NCBI GenBank assembly: GCA_946902875.1
Contig: OX336354.1
Coordinates: forward strand, 6,359,247 to 6,423,246
Direction of reading: 5' to 3'
DNA: 64,000 nt
Source: Nematopogon swammerdamellus
Lineage: Eukaryota > Arthropoda > Insecta > Lepidoptera > Adelidae
Shown here: positions 29,640 to 42,500 of the stretch, piece by piece
Numbering within the stretch: position 1 is the stretch's first letter
How the letters are laid out: the number at the start of each line of letters is the position of its first letter
Made by a program: the position numbers and the translations under genes
Notes under the pieces: model-generated
Seen by the model: only the letters and a program-made list of their open reading frames with translations
Database searches by the model: none
What the model was told of the DNA's origin: nothing

Positions 29640-29815
29640 TTACATACTGTTTTCTGTCCAGTTCAGCGTAGTCAGCACGACAAAATGGAAGCACTAGCAT
29701 GGTAACTACTTGGGTCACCAAGGTGTGACAGACTAACACCTAATCCATGCTAACACCACAGGTGTAGGTAGTAGACGATGTAGTCAACGGCGTCAGGTTC
29801 AATAAAAAAACCTGA
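29640..29815 (+). repeat. SINE-B fragment
   Basis: It has a diverged 'gtccagttcagcgtag...' core and ends 'gtaggtagtagacgatgtag...ttcaataaaaaaa', equivalent to the SINE-B 3' end. Confidence 0.55.
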
Positions 29816-31214
29816 AACTTCACCATATTTCCAATCAAACACCCACTTCTTCGTGGTAGTTTACACAAACAATTTTTTCCCCTTTTTAGTGTCAAGGCAA
29901 GAAGGTACATCGGCGGGCGGCGTTCGTGGTGTCACGCAACAGTGTCAACAGCACACTGCGCCGTTATACCTACTACAACAAGCTGTTCCGGCCCATCTCC
30001 TACGCCACACAGTTCAAGACTTCGCTCGTCTGAGGCCGCGTACGCACCTAAAGAAAGCAGGCGAACCAAGGCTAGCGAAAGGAAATGCCAGCTTATCTTC
30101 GTTCGCAATCGCATATACCTACATCCTCATTACTTCGCCATACTTCGCAAGCATTCATTAACGAGTGAAACGCGTTTAAAACATTCAGCTCTCATTATTC
30201 AAAATGAGTGTTCAAGGTATGACACCATATTCGTCCATACAAAATTTGGTTGCAACCACAAACGTGTGCAAATGTGGCGCATTATGGTAACCTTTTTTAA
30301 AATAACTTCTTCTGACAGTATCCAAACGAAAATTGCACCTAGCGTGACAGAAGTAAACATACTCCTTATAAATTATTGTGAAGAAAATGCGCGTCGAGCG
30401 GCGTTGTCATCTTAGAAGGGGGTGAACACCTAGGTACGTTGATAGACGTACTGTCATATTGCATCAACAACGTCTTACATAAAGCAGCTGAATGTGTTAT
30501 ATATAGGTGAAAATACTTGTTCGAGCGAACGACACGCACCCTTTGATGTAGCGACAACTTTCTGAACACGACCGAAGGCGAAAGAATGCGTGGCGTTCGA
30601 CTTCGCTCAACCGTTCAGACTATTCGTTTACTAGCCTTCTTTCATTATTTAGGTCTGTACGCGGCTTAATGCTTCGACAGAACGTGAAATAGTTGAAAAC
30701 TGTACAAGAAATTAGAAAGAAATCGTGTGGGAAGTTGGAATCTGGCAAACAAGTCTGCATAATGGGGCAGCCAGAAATAAAACTATCAAAGACCGACCAA
30801 CTGTAAAGCTGTACTCGGCCAAAACTGCCCAAACGTAACATCCATCTTGAAATATTATTTTTGTTGTCAATGCTGAACCAGTTAGCACCACCGCTGGGTG
30901 CCTAGTAAAGTGTTGAGTAAAGTATGCCGGTCTCTATTTCCCAAGTTCTAGTCAACGGACAGCAGCGGCAGCCATCTTGTTTGTAGGAGTGGCTCTAAGC
31001 CTGCTAACTATTCTCTCTTGGTCGGAGACCATCGTGCAAACTATTTGGTCTCCAGCTAACCCAGCCTGTCTATATTCTCGACGAAGGTCACACGACGGCT
31101 AGGGCGGCTCCAGACCAGAGACTATCAAAGATTGCCATAGCGAGAATTTTTGAGGGGTACAAACTTGGTATAAATATTAAGTAATAATTAGTGGGTGTAT
31201 GTATATGAACCACG

Positions 31215-31453
31215 ATATTAACTGAGTTCCTTTTAGGGGGTTGTTCTGTATCTTAAACTGAGCCACTTTTGTTATACAACTTTTGGAGTTTCCAAAAAAA
31301 AAAAATCACTTTCCCCATACATTTGGAGGTTAGGTCTGCCCTTAAATGTATGGAGAAAGTGATTATTTTTTTCAAATTTCCAAAAGCTGTAGAACAAAAG
31401 TTACTCAGTTTAGGATACCGAACAACCCCCTGAAAGGAACGCAGTCAATTAAA
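31215..31453. mobile_element. Inverted-repeat MITE
   Basis: Two arms of about 100 bp ('gttccttttagggggttgtt'...'cactttccccatacatt' and its complement) surround a 20-30-nt centre. A related single arm occurs near 28254-28365. No ORF. Confidence 0.75.
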
Positions 31454-31604
31454 ATACACCCTGTATATGTAGACATTACAAATAAGCGTTATCGGAGAAT
31501 AAAAATAAAACATTAACCTGATAGGGGTGCAGTCTCATACAAAATAATTCACAAATTCTGACACACCAAATAAAGCTGGCAGCTACATACAAAACTGAGT
31601 ATGA

Positions 31605-31925
31605 TACATACATACCACACGCTTTATTCCGACAATTGGGGTAGGGGGGCAGAGTAATCGGTGTTGTGCTGCAAGAACTCCGGTAAATTACAGCACAACA
31701 CCACAACACAACCGACTACCACGTTTAGCAAGTATTCGGACAACATAACTGTCAAGCAGCAAGTAAGCATGAAACCCACCTGCTGCATGACTCGATGTAA
31801 GTAACTTGCTTGACAAGGTGACAGGTGGCTGTCCAGTCGCCCTTTAGCACGACATCTCGTCCTTATCCCTTAGTCGGGGGGGATGCAGTGGGGAAATTCT
31901 TTTTAAGTACCTAACGGCACAATTG
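31605..31925 (+). repeat. SINE-C-like repeat copy
   Basis: It has catacataccacacgcttta, then the ggtagggggcagagtaatcg block, 'acagcacaacaccac' and 'gcagtggggaaattcttttt'. Same layout as 9355-9690. Confidence 0.75.
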
Positions 31926-32389
31926 ATAAAACTTTTGTGCAACAATTGATTCGCTAATCCCACCTCTATATATTTTTTTCTCGTAAGGTAAAAATGTATT
32001 GCTCTGTAGAGTTTATCAAACCGTGGCTCGTGGTAAATATCAATCGGGTCTCCTAATACTGCACACATTCGACAAAGGGAGGATTTATAAAAATCATAAA
32101 ATGTATGGAGGAAGTGAAAATTTTTCATCTGAAATAGAGTGGTTGAATCATAGATTCAGAGATTTTGAGATTTTAAGGCACAGAAAGACATTTTGGGGAA
32201 CTCATATGTAGATATGCACAGGTGTAGATTGAAATGGTGGGAGAGAGCGAAAAAGGCGTAGACGGAAATAATTTTTTTTATGATCGAAGGAAAAAGGTGT
32301 AAGTAAGGGAGTTTGTCCACTGTCCGATCCGATGGTAATTGTATATTAGGTCGAGAGAGAATGATTCATGATCATTTGTAGGTCCCTTC

Positions 32390-32683
32390 CACAGAGCATG
32401 AAATGCGCGCGCCCGCCCCTACTAGAGGCGCCGTGAGCGCGATTTCTCTACAACGCCGTTGAAGCCTGTGGGCGTGGCCTATGACTTACATATGTGTGTT
32501 GTGCGTGTGCATTTGTTTTGTGCGTGTGCCTAACTTGCTCCTCTTTGTGTGTAGTGTCGATACTAGCACACACACACACATACGAAGCGCTAGCAGCTCA
32601 GCGTACGGTTATTGGCTTTCAAATATCATCGCTTAGGGCGCCTCTAGTAGGGGGCGCGGGCGGTAGGTATTTGATGCTCTGTG
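32390..32683. mobile_element. hAT MITE inserted in a SINE-A copy
   Basis: The ends CACAGAGCATGAAATGC and the inverted CACAGAGCATCAAATACC continue as inverted repeats of about 50 bp (including 'cccctactagaggcgcc'). Perfect 8-bp duplications GTCCCTTC are at 32382-32389 and 32684-32691. A 49-bp relative is at 52284-52332. Confidence 0.93.
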
Positions 32684-32935
32684 GTCCCTTCCCTTGCCCC
32701 TTACTAGGTGGTAGGCTCAAATTGTAGCCGACTGGGTTGGTACCACCGTACTGGATGTAAGATGGCCGCATAGCAGCCTCGGTTGTGTTCTCCTCTAGTC
32801 CAGTATAGCCAGCAATCCAAGGAAGTCTCCGGTGTGGCACCTACCTTCTCGGAGGTGATATTGGCTGGTCGGAGCATGCGCTTTGGCCCATCCGACTCAG
32901 CCACCCATACCGGATTACATAAAAAATAATAATAA
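32684..32935 (+). repeat. SINE-A copy
   Basis: It runs from 'cttcccttgccccttactag' through 'gatggccgcatagcagcctc' to the tail 'ccacccataccggattacat' and an A-rich end. Its left edge is interrupted by the hAT MITE at 32390-32683. Confidence 0.85.
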
Positions 32936-33077
32936 ATTGTATAGTGACTGCATCGCTCATGGTTGGTCAACAATATCGGATCTGATCTAGCCAATTTCTC
33001 AGAGACAATCATCATAACTAATCATGACCGATTTCGGATGACGGACTTGTGTGAATACACACTAATGGAAATATGTA

Positions 33078-33707
33078 CAGTGCCCGGCAGTAATTAATGA
33101 ACATCGAGATTTAGAAAGAGACAATTCGGATGTAGATTTGTTTGTCTCTTGTCGCACACAGAGGCGGACTTTCCTTAAGGCCGACTAGGCCCGGGCCTAG
33201 GGCGGCCAGATATTAGGGGCGGCCAATCTGTACCTGCTGCTGGAAGCAGTGAGCGCAGGTACCTACAGAATAGAAAGGGTGCCGGCCGGAGCAAGTGCGT
33301 GCGACGTGCGGGAGTGGTGAGCGCGCCGGCGGAGACGACGCACTATTTACGCGGACAAAATAATTTAGCTGTGACGATAAGGTCAATATTGCCGCAAAAC
33401 TTATAAAAAATACTTTTGCTATACTTATGCAAAATAAACCGAGAAATAATATATTTCTGGCAGGTTGAACCGAACGCAATACTGATTTTCGTACAACTTC
33501 ACATTTGTATCTATGATGTAAACTTGAGAGGGGCGGCTGCAGTGAATTGGGGAGGCTGGTACTAAACGCTAAACGGCCTAGGGCGGCTAAGGCTGCTAGT
33601 CCGCCTCTGGTCGCACAGAGCCGTGTCGTGCGACAGGGACGACGCTCCACAACCGGATTGTCTCTTTCTAAAGCTCGATGTTTATTCCTTCATATAGCCG
33701 GGTACTG
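33078..33707. mobile_element. Palindromic TA MITE, copy 3, split by a hAT element
   Basis: The left arm (33078-33158) and right arm (33618-33707) are inverted copies ('cagtgcccggcag' / 'gccgggtactg'). TA flanks are at 33076-33077 and 33708-33709. The MITE reads continuously once the element at 33159-33609 and one 8-bp duplication are removed. Confidence 0.88.
33159..33609. mobile_element. hAT element, 451 bp, nested
   Basis: The ends CAGAGGCGGACT and the inverted CAGAGGCGGACT match exactly. Perfect 8-bp duplications GTCGCACA are at 33151-33158 and 33610-33617. It has no transposase, so it is non-autonomous. Confidence 0.93.
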
Positions 33708-33709
33708 TA

Positions 33710-35985
33710 CGCCTCTATTGAATCTGGGATGAAGTGGATCAACTCCTTAAGAGTAGATTTTTTTAAGTTTACACCAATCATAGAACAAAATAAGAGTATA
33801 AAAAATACTATTCATAGTGAAATAATACTGGTAATAGATTAGCTTTTACTCACATCAAGTGGCAGTGCTCAAGTAGATGGGCCAAACGTTTGGCCTGAAA
33901 AGTCGAGCAATACTGCTTTACAATATGGCCGTGATAAAAGCCTATAACTATTACAAATTGTTTCACTATACGAGAACATTACGTGTCTAATCGTGTGAAT
34001 GAATACGTTTACTATACGTGTTTCTCCAATTATGGAGAATTTTAAAATTAAGCCTAACGTCTGTTTTTTTTGGAAGACAGAGGAAACTGACGTTTAGAGT
34101 GTTGGCAGTTTCGGACAGATTTTATATAAGGTCTTTCATTAGTAGGTAACACGGTAGGTAACGATACACTAAGGGGTGTAACCTACTCACTCCTCAAATT
34201 TAATACATTTCACCTTAATAAGTTTATTATTTATCTTAATTTATTATCGATAAATTTGTTCACTGACTATAACTACTTAATGAAATACTTTAAACTCGAA
34301 TTTACCTAATTTGATAGATAAAATCTTCCGCTAAATCTAGCGAGAAAAAAGTTAAGTCTGCCACACAGAAGGTAGCGCATATGTGTGGAGGTGTGTGTGT
34401 GTGTGTATACTAGCAGTCTCTGGTGTGCATAGTGTTAGCAGAAAGAAAATTAGTTTCACTTTATTTAATGTCAGGAGTTTTAAGTTGCATTATAACTACG
34501 ATTAAATATTATTCAATTTATAAAAGTCAATAGTATTTTTATCGACTGCGATTACTAGTAAATTGTGTGCAGCGTGCAACCCCCTAATGTTAGTCAAACC
34601 TCACTTTCCTCCGTCTTGCAAAAATATGGACATAAGTGAATGATGGCTCCTTCCCTTCATATCACGTGTGAGGGGTGTGGATGCTGCCTACTTGCTCAAT
34701 AGAAAAATGCAAATGTTATGTTATATACCTTTATTCAGGAATATGTAAACATTGATTAAAAAGTTTACACTACATACATACTGTTACATTATATTCTTTT
34801 ATTTCTATCGATAGACATCTATAAACTTATGCTATGTATCCAAACTACAAAATAATCTAAAAAAAAAATATTATAATATTTATTATATTGTATTAGTACA
34901 AAACTTTCTTCAAAGATCATTTGAATAATACAGAAATTAAACAGTTAAAATAAAATCTTACAAAATTAAATTAAAACAGTAGAAAATACTTAAAGGTAAG
35001 ATTAATATTTTTTTTTTGGAAATAGCCTGTTGCTTTAAAAAGTCAATTATGAAACATTCATAAAATCTTGTTTATTACTATATTTTTTTCTGATGGAACA
35101 ACTTTACATTTTAGGTATATAACATATTACAGGCTATGCCACTTACACAATTTAGGGTAGAGAATGACGTACGGTCGAATTAGTGAAGTGTGTAAAACTA
35201 GGTGTGTTATTATTTTCAGATGGGAACTTTAACATTGTAAAATTACTAATTCCGTCCATCTATGGAACCTTTTTCACTTCTAATAAAATGCATAAAAAAA
35301 CCTGGCGCGACATTTTATTGAGAAAACTCGCCTCCTATAGCAACATTGCACTCATCAGGTGTACTGCATTCACATATTCACTCATTTAGACAAGGGAATG
35401 TCATGGATAATACTGAAAATGCACTGATATTTGCCGCATTGTCTACATAACTAGCAACAGAACAATGCAGACATTTTTAATTTTGTGCACAAGTAATGTT
35501 CCGTTTTTCAGAACTTTCTTAAAAAACCCATTTTTATTTCATCTGTCATTTGATAGTCTAAATCTCCTATTAATATCTCAAGTATGTATGCACCTATGTC
35601 TATTTTAAATTACTATTCTGATAAGATTGTTATCTAAGAAATATTGATGGTTTTTATATCTGTTAAAATTAAAAAATATCTAACTTCTAGCAGATGCCAG
35701 TTCATAGAAAATTAAATTTATCCAGCTCACAATTTTGTTTGGCAGTAACCAATTCACATTACTGTCAAATTCAGCATTTGTTTACGCAAAAGTCAAGGGA
35801 TGATGACACTTTAAATGTTACCGCTTGTTCGGTTAAAGTTTAACCGCACTACGTGAAACGCATTGAAGCTGTGCGCCACAGACCACTAAAATATTCTTTA
35901 TTTGGAATTATGTGATCTAGACTGCAGAAGCGGCAAGTAATTTCATAGATTCAGATGTTTATTTCGCCATACAGAACACACAAAT
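33710..35985. other. AT-rich intergenic sequence without recognised genes
   Basis: Contains a (GT)n tract near 34389-34408 and a weak relative of the 51774 MITE end near 34126-34190 ('taaggtctttcattagtagg'). Short ORFs show no family content. Confidence 0.5.
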
Positions 35986-35989
35986 GTTA

Positions 35990-36310
35990 TCAATTTCTAC
36001 AATAAACGAGGTAACGCTGCAGTGGATAAAGGGCCACAGCGGATGTCGGGGGAATGATGCCGCCGATGAACTCGCTATGGGAGCGTTCATAAACCATGTG
36101 CCGAATTTTGGCTAATTTGCGGACTGTAGAAGCGCTATCCAGCTTGTTAATACGATGTCTGAAGAATCCCAGGTTGATAGTATCTCGGAACACACTCGTT
36201 GGTAGACAATTCCAAACCTTAGCGGTGCGACAGAGGAACGATATTGAGATGCGACGGGTCCTCAAAAGCCCAATGTCAGGCGTCCACGATAGTAGATACT
36301 GTAGAAAAGA
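35990..36310 (-). mobile_element. LINE 3' end fragment
   Basis: The minus strand reads [20 protein letters not shown], then FFRHRINKLDSASTVRKLAK, the same C-terminal block as 14691-14981 but a diverged family. It lies about 120 bp beyond the septin stop codon, so it may fall inside the septin 3' UTR. Confidence 0.75.
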
Positions 36311-36430
36311 CTGAGTGACCCTACAAATTATGGTCTATGGCTCAGAGACTCCGACCAACTGTGAGTTGAGCGATGTAACCTTTTGCTTGTGTCCTAGCGT
36401 ACCTTGACTTTTGCGTTCTATCAATTCAGT

Positions 36431-36598
36431 TTATTTCTTCTTGCTCTTGCCGAGAGTGAGCGTGTGGTGCGACTGGGTCACCTGGGTCTTGCGTCGGTTG
36501 AACTCGATGGTGTCGTCCTCGATCTTCTTGCGGAGGTCCTCCAGACGCTTCTTCTCCTCCGTGTGGTCCTTCTTCAGCTTGTCGAACTTCGAGTGCAG
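36431..36598 (-). CDS. Sep2: Septin exon 9 and stop
   Basis: The acceptor is tattttcag. It encodes the end of the coiled coil and the basic tail [16 protein letters not shown]. The stop codon overlaps an AATAAA hexamer; whether it is used for polyadenylation cannot be told. Confidence 0.93.
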   Translation of the reverse strand: MHSKFDKLKKDHTEEKKRLEDLRKKIEDDTIEFNRRKTQVTQSHHTLTLGKSKKK

Positions 36599-39500
36599 CT
36601 GAAAATACAGATGTTACGGTATAGACATAATACATACATATATACCGTCACGCTGGATCCCGATAATCGGGGTCAGTAAGTAATCAGTGTTGTGCTGTAA
36701 GAACTCGGGTAAACTACAGACAACAGCGACCACCACTTTTGTGTATGTCATAAATGTATTTTATTTGTATGTTGAATATTATTATTATGATTTTTACAGT
36801 TAATTTCATACTACCCATCAACCTTACCCACAATCCCAAGCATAACTGGTAGAAAATGCCTTCAGACTTTAAGTTAGCCTTTAGTAACTTTTTATTGCGC
36901 AATAAAGAATATATTATTAACTAGCTTTAGCGGCTTCGCTCGCGGTACAATAGGAAATCCGATTTAAACGCAAATATTATAATAAACGATCACTTCTCTT
37001 ATATTCCCTCTCTCCCTCTCCCTCTCTACCTTTATCCCCCTACCCCTCCCCCTCCCCCTATCGATAACTGGTTTATCGTTTTATTTATTTTACTGTTAGT
37101 ATTGAAAGTCTGACTATTGGTATACAACATCAACTTAACTCAGTACTGCACTTACTAAGTGTAAATCGCCTTAAATCTCGAAACCAACCAAATAAATGTC
37201 ACAACTTTTTCATATTTTGACATAGCACTGACATTGTCGTGAAGACAATCATGAAGCAGCAAGAAGGGTTGACGGTGTTACCTACTACTGCATGAATGTG
37301 TAAGGACCATGCCAATGTGAGAGGTGGTTGGCTTTTGTCCTTTAGCAAGGATTTTTTTCCTTACTCCTCCTTAGCCTTGGGTGACATCACGGGTGTAGTA
37401 GGTGATGTAAGCAACCATGTTAGGTTCCATAAAAAAAATGTACCAGGAGTAAAGAGAGAGAGAGACTCTCCCTCTCTAAGACTAAATACCTCCTTCTCTG
37501 CGTCCTTGAGCTCGGACTCCTTCTCCTTGACGCGCTGCACGAACATCTGGCGCATCTCGTCCTCCTTCTGCTGCAGCTCGGCCAGGTGGGTGCTGCGCTT
37601 CTGCTCGAACGTCTGCTGGAAGCTCACCTGTAATCACAGCACATTCACCTTGCAAGTACATACGAGTGTGCGTGTACCTGATGAGGCTAGCTGAATCAGC
37701 CTCCGTAGCTCTGTGGTGCGATCGAGCGACCGCCGTTCGAGATTTGAAACACACCTTGGTACGGTCGAAACTTGGATGGGTGAATGAAGATCGCTTCCCT
37801 ACATAGTTTACCGCCGCTCACTCCTACCTCTTCACGACACCGCATGGGGTGCTTTGTGCAGTAGCCAGTGGCCAGTATATTAGCGGAATATTATATATTA
37901 TGATAAATACATTAGGATAACAAGCAGGATATTAAGCAGCAAATAAGGCACAAAGACAGGCTGCAAGACTAGGAAGAAAAACTGTGGCAAGGTGAGAGAT
38001 GGCTAGCCTATCGCCATTTATGCACTGAATATTGTCTGAACCTGTGTCCGAACTGAACTGATTGAACTGTCTGGATAGGTCTAAAGGGGGTGATCCATTG
38101 GCGACCCTACCAGCTAACGGTATAAACTGTTGGCTCGTAGGGTCTTCGTTCGCGTTGGTGATCCATTGGCGTACAAAACAGTCAAGTCTCGATCACCGTC
38201 GAGTCATCAAGCGAGTCGGAGTTACTGTGCTACTTAGGCATACTGTTGCATCAAGTACAACCAAAGGAAAAGAAAATACGTCACAAAGTGTGGGTGAAAA
38301 ACTGTTTCCCCTCAGGCTCCGCTGATCCACTGGCGGTTTTTTACACCGCAAGGATTTCAAGCATGACCGAAGAGCCAACGGTCTAAACCGCGGTACTTTA
38401 AAACCGCGGTTTTGTAGGTGATCCATTGGCGGTTTACACCTTTAGCTCGCCGGTTCGCTGGCGAGCTAACGGTTTCGACCGCCAATGGATCACCCCCTTA
38501 AACAGCAGTTGAACGATATATATGGGAAGAATGGTGCTGGAGATTATGTACATCCTCACACAACACATACGTAAGTATATTAACCATCCACAAATTTAGT
38601 TTCTTTATCTAGGTACCTATGTAGTTATATTGCTTGTTTCTGTTGTGTGTCCAATAAAAAATAAATTAACAAAATGAAAGATGAGCATACGGGCTTATTG
38701 TCGGCGTCGACGTCTGTGAAGCCCATCTGCTGGAGGCGGCGGCGGCGGTACAGCTCGTAGTGCCGCGCGTGCGTCTTCTCGCGCATGTCCTCCATGTTGG
38801 TGCGGATTAGCATCTCGCGCAGCTTCACGAAGTCGCAGTGCGTCTCGTTCTCAACTGCAGACCAACCATAGTAATTAAGAGCGTTCCGTGCAAAATGACA
38901 GGCGACGGTGCTGCCACTCAAGTAAATAATATATATCTCCTAAACAAAGCCATAACTGGAAAAAACAAGCCATGAAGTTGTAGTTGATTTTGATTATGAT
39001 ATTCTAAGACACTGGAAACAGTTTTGTATTGCTCTGATTATCCATAAAAATAAATAACGGATTACGGTGGTCATCGAAAAATCATCGAATTATTTGAGTG
39101 GCAGCACCGTCGCCTGTCATTTTGCACGGAACGCTCTTAATACAAGCGATCGATGATGGATGATCAAACATTGCTGTGTTATCTGACATAGCTGAATGTT
39201 ACACATTACATGTCTAAATGTCTCACAGATTTTTCTGCAGAACGAAAAGAATTTTTTTGTTTGCTGTCCAGCCTCTTGTGCTTGGGTGGTTGCATTCTCC
39301 GCACTGAGACCACAAATAGTCCGTTATACAAAAGAACTTACGGCAGAGTGCATTTTCTTGCTATTAACTATAATGTAGACAGGACTGGTCCCGCAAGGTT
39401 TTTCCTTCACAAGAATGATGGACGCACACACATTAAAAAAATAACAGTCAACTCATGTCTACCTTTCGAATCTCTGACATTACCTTAGCATTCATGATAC

Positions 39501-42500
39501 ACCTTTTTGTTTTATTGAAAGTGCGACATGTTCTTAATTTATTCTGTCAGCTAATGATGTTTCTGCTGGAACTAGGTGCAATGTTAATCATTTCGTTGAA
39601 TTCCTGTTTGTTTATCCTGGACTGGGCGGAAAACAGAGGGCCAGCGATTATGTTGTGATTTTTGTTGAAAAAAAATCCTAAAATTCAAAACATTCAAACT
39701 TCATCATCATCATCATCATCATCAGCCTGTATCGGTCCACTGCTGGACATAGGCCTCTCCCAAGGCACGCCACCACACGCGGTCTTCCGATTCAAACTTC
39801 ATCTACCAGGAAATCATAAAGTAGTATGTCTACCTTGAACAGTGCCCCAAGGGTACTGGCGAGCACGCGCTGTCTTGTTGCCGATCTTGACGAAGTCCGT
39901 GGAGCCGACAACAGCGAATGGGATGTGAGAGTTCATGGAGCCGTTGACTTCGCTCACAGACTCATCGTCAGTCGGGAACTGGTAGATCTCGACACCGTTC
40001 AACTGCAGTTCTTGGATGATCTTCGACTGTTCATAAATTTCAGGACATTAAAATGCTGTTTGCATTACCGGGAGTCTTCAGAAATGAAGAGGTGGGTAAG
40101 AGGTTTACAAATGACTGACTTTCGTATTTGTATATCATAAACCTTTGTCTAGTAGTGGCCAGATTGGCAAACTAACACAAATTCCCAGCTTTCTGTAGAA
40201 TATATAGTAAGGAAAATATTTTTCTAGCTGAGCCTTGCATGAAAAGGATTCATTTTCATGAATTGATGAAACACTAGCTTTTGCCCGCGGCTTCGCTCGC
40301 ATAGATTATGTCCCTTCTAAATATTGGTCAAAGAATTTTCGGAGATTACCTCCTACATTCAAACTTACAAACTTTACCTCTTCGTAATATTATTATGTAG
40401 ATCAATATAGAAAATAATAGGTACCTTAAACTTCTGCAGCTCAGTTTTAGAGATGGTATCAGCTTTGGCAATAATGGGGATGATGTTCACTTTGGTGTCT
40501 AGCTTCTTCATGCAGACTAAATCAATCGACTTCAGTCCGTGTCCTGCAAATAAATTAATAATACCATTACTATTCACTGAGATTATAGGTCTGACAGACA
40601 GAGAAGATTTCATGAGAATACTTGGATCTGAAACGGTACAGATAAAATATACTTATTTGATTTTATCTGATCCTGGTAACCAGCGACATCACTTGTACAT
40701 AGGGTTGCCATCCGTCCGGATTTCCCCGAGGGTCAGGGTTTTTAGGGCGTCCGGGGAAGCCCGGGCGGGTTTTTAAATTGTCCTAGGTTTTTAAATACCG
40801 CGCCAAATTTACAATTTCTCAGGTCTCGGCTCGGCGAACCCATGCTAGTTTCTCTTCCATAAAATGCTAAGAAAATTATAAATTTTTTATTTTGTGTCCG
40901 GGTTTTTGTCCAAAATGTCCGGGATTTTAGATTTTCTTGTCCTAGTTTTACCAACATGGAGATGGCAACCCTACTTGTACAGTACCTGGCAGTAAATAAT
41001 GAACATCGAGTATTACAAAGAGATAATGCGGTTGTAGAGCTCAGTCTCTGTCGCAGTCGTCACGTCTGTGCGACAGAGACGACGCTCCACAACCGGATTG
41101 TCTTTCTAAAGCTCGATGTTCATTACGTACTGCTTGGTACTGTACCTACCTGTTACAGTATAATACAGGGGCAGCGTCTACATGTTGCATTATACTGACA
41201 GCTGTCATATAGAGGTTTCATATTGAATGTTGTAAAGTCATACATACCAGTAGGACAAATGAAGTACAGGCAGACGTGAAGACGGCTGTCATGATACGAG
41301 GGCAGCGATCGCTTGATCTTCAGCTCCTCCTGAAGGAACGCCTCAAACTGAGCGTCGATGTAGTCCACCACGGCCTTGAAGCTGTCCTCCTTGTTCACTT
41401 GGTCCCCGTAGCCCACAGTGTCACACAGCGTCAGCTGGAAACACATCCACATGCTATTTATTCACTCCTGGTACTCTTGTATGACGTTGTATGGTTGCCT
41501 CTACACACTGGTCAACAATTTTAGTTTTGTCTCTGTCTAAGTAACCACGAAAGGAAGAGGGAGCTTAAAACGTTTAGCTTACTCAGCCACTTCAGAGTTG
41601 AACCAGTCACCCAATGTCTGGGCAGTAGTGTGGAGTACAGACACATTATTAACCTGTATTGGGCTCAGAGCTGAACGTAATTTGTTTCCAAAACAAGCCC
41701 GCACTGTGCGCGCTGCACAGCCTGCGGAAACTCTAATGTTATATGATACAAATAGAACAAAATGTCCGCCATTTTATTACTATTGTATGTAAATAAAAGT
41801 ACAAATGAAGTAATATAAATAAATAAAACAAATTAATTAATAGAAGCAGCATCACTGCAAATACAACTGTGGCATAATACCAGCCGGTTATGCTCTGCGG
41901 GCCTGCGCGTGACACGTCCAGCGCGGGCACATCCCGCCAGCCCGCAGCATTGTGTTTACCTAATTGTGCCCGCGCGCCGCAATGCTAGCCTTGTGCACAG
42001 TGCCGGGCTGAGGTGCGCCCGCACTGACACCTCTGATCTGGCTATCGGCGAATATCTTTCCCTGTACCTGCAATTGCACTTCTTGAAATGTCAGTTTTTT
42101 TTTCTATTTCAGTGACCCCAGAAAGACAGGTACCTTTAGGCGAACGTTGCTCTCCTGCAGCTCGTAGGTTTGAGCCTTTAGTTTCACAGTGGGCAGGTTG
42201 TGGGGGCTCGGAGCCGACTCGAAGTTGGTGTTGAAAAGGGAGTCCATCAGTGTCGACTTGCCCAAACCCGTCTCACCTGCGAAACAATATTGTCATTGAA
42301 TTTAGTAAATTCAATTAAAAATGTTTACAACACACAATTAACGCGAAGAGCAAGCCCAAAATAAAAGGAATGTTTTAATCAACACTACAATATTATCAAA
42401 GTCAAAGTCAATGTTTTTCATTATATATAACTATATAAATTATAACCTACACAACGTGGAGTAAATTATAACAGTAAGAAACGACAAGACATTTTTAGTT

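Noticed and set aside
39196..39488. Overlapping 60- and 92-codon ORFs near a septin exon
   Set aside because: Part of the region repeats near 43440-43515 as non-coding sequence, the frames differ, and no protein motif is visible.
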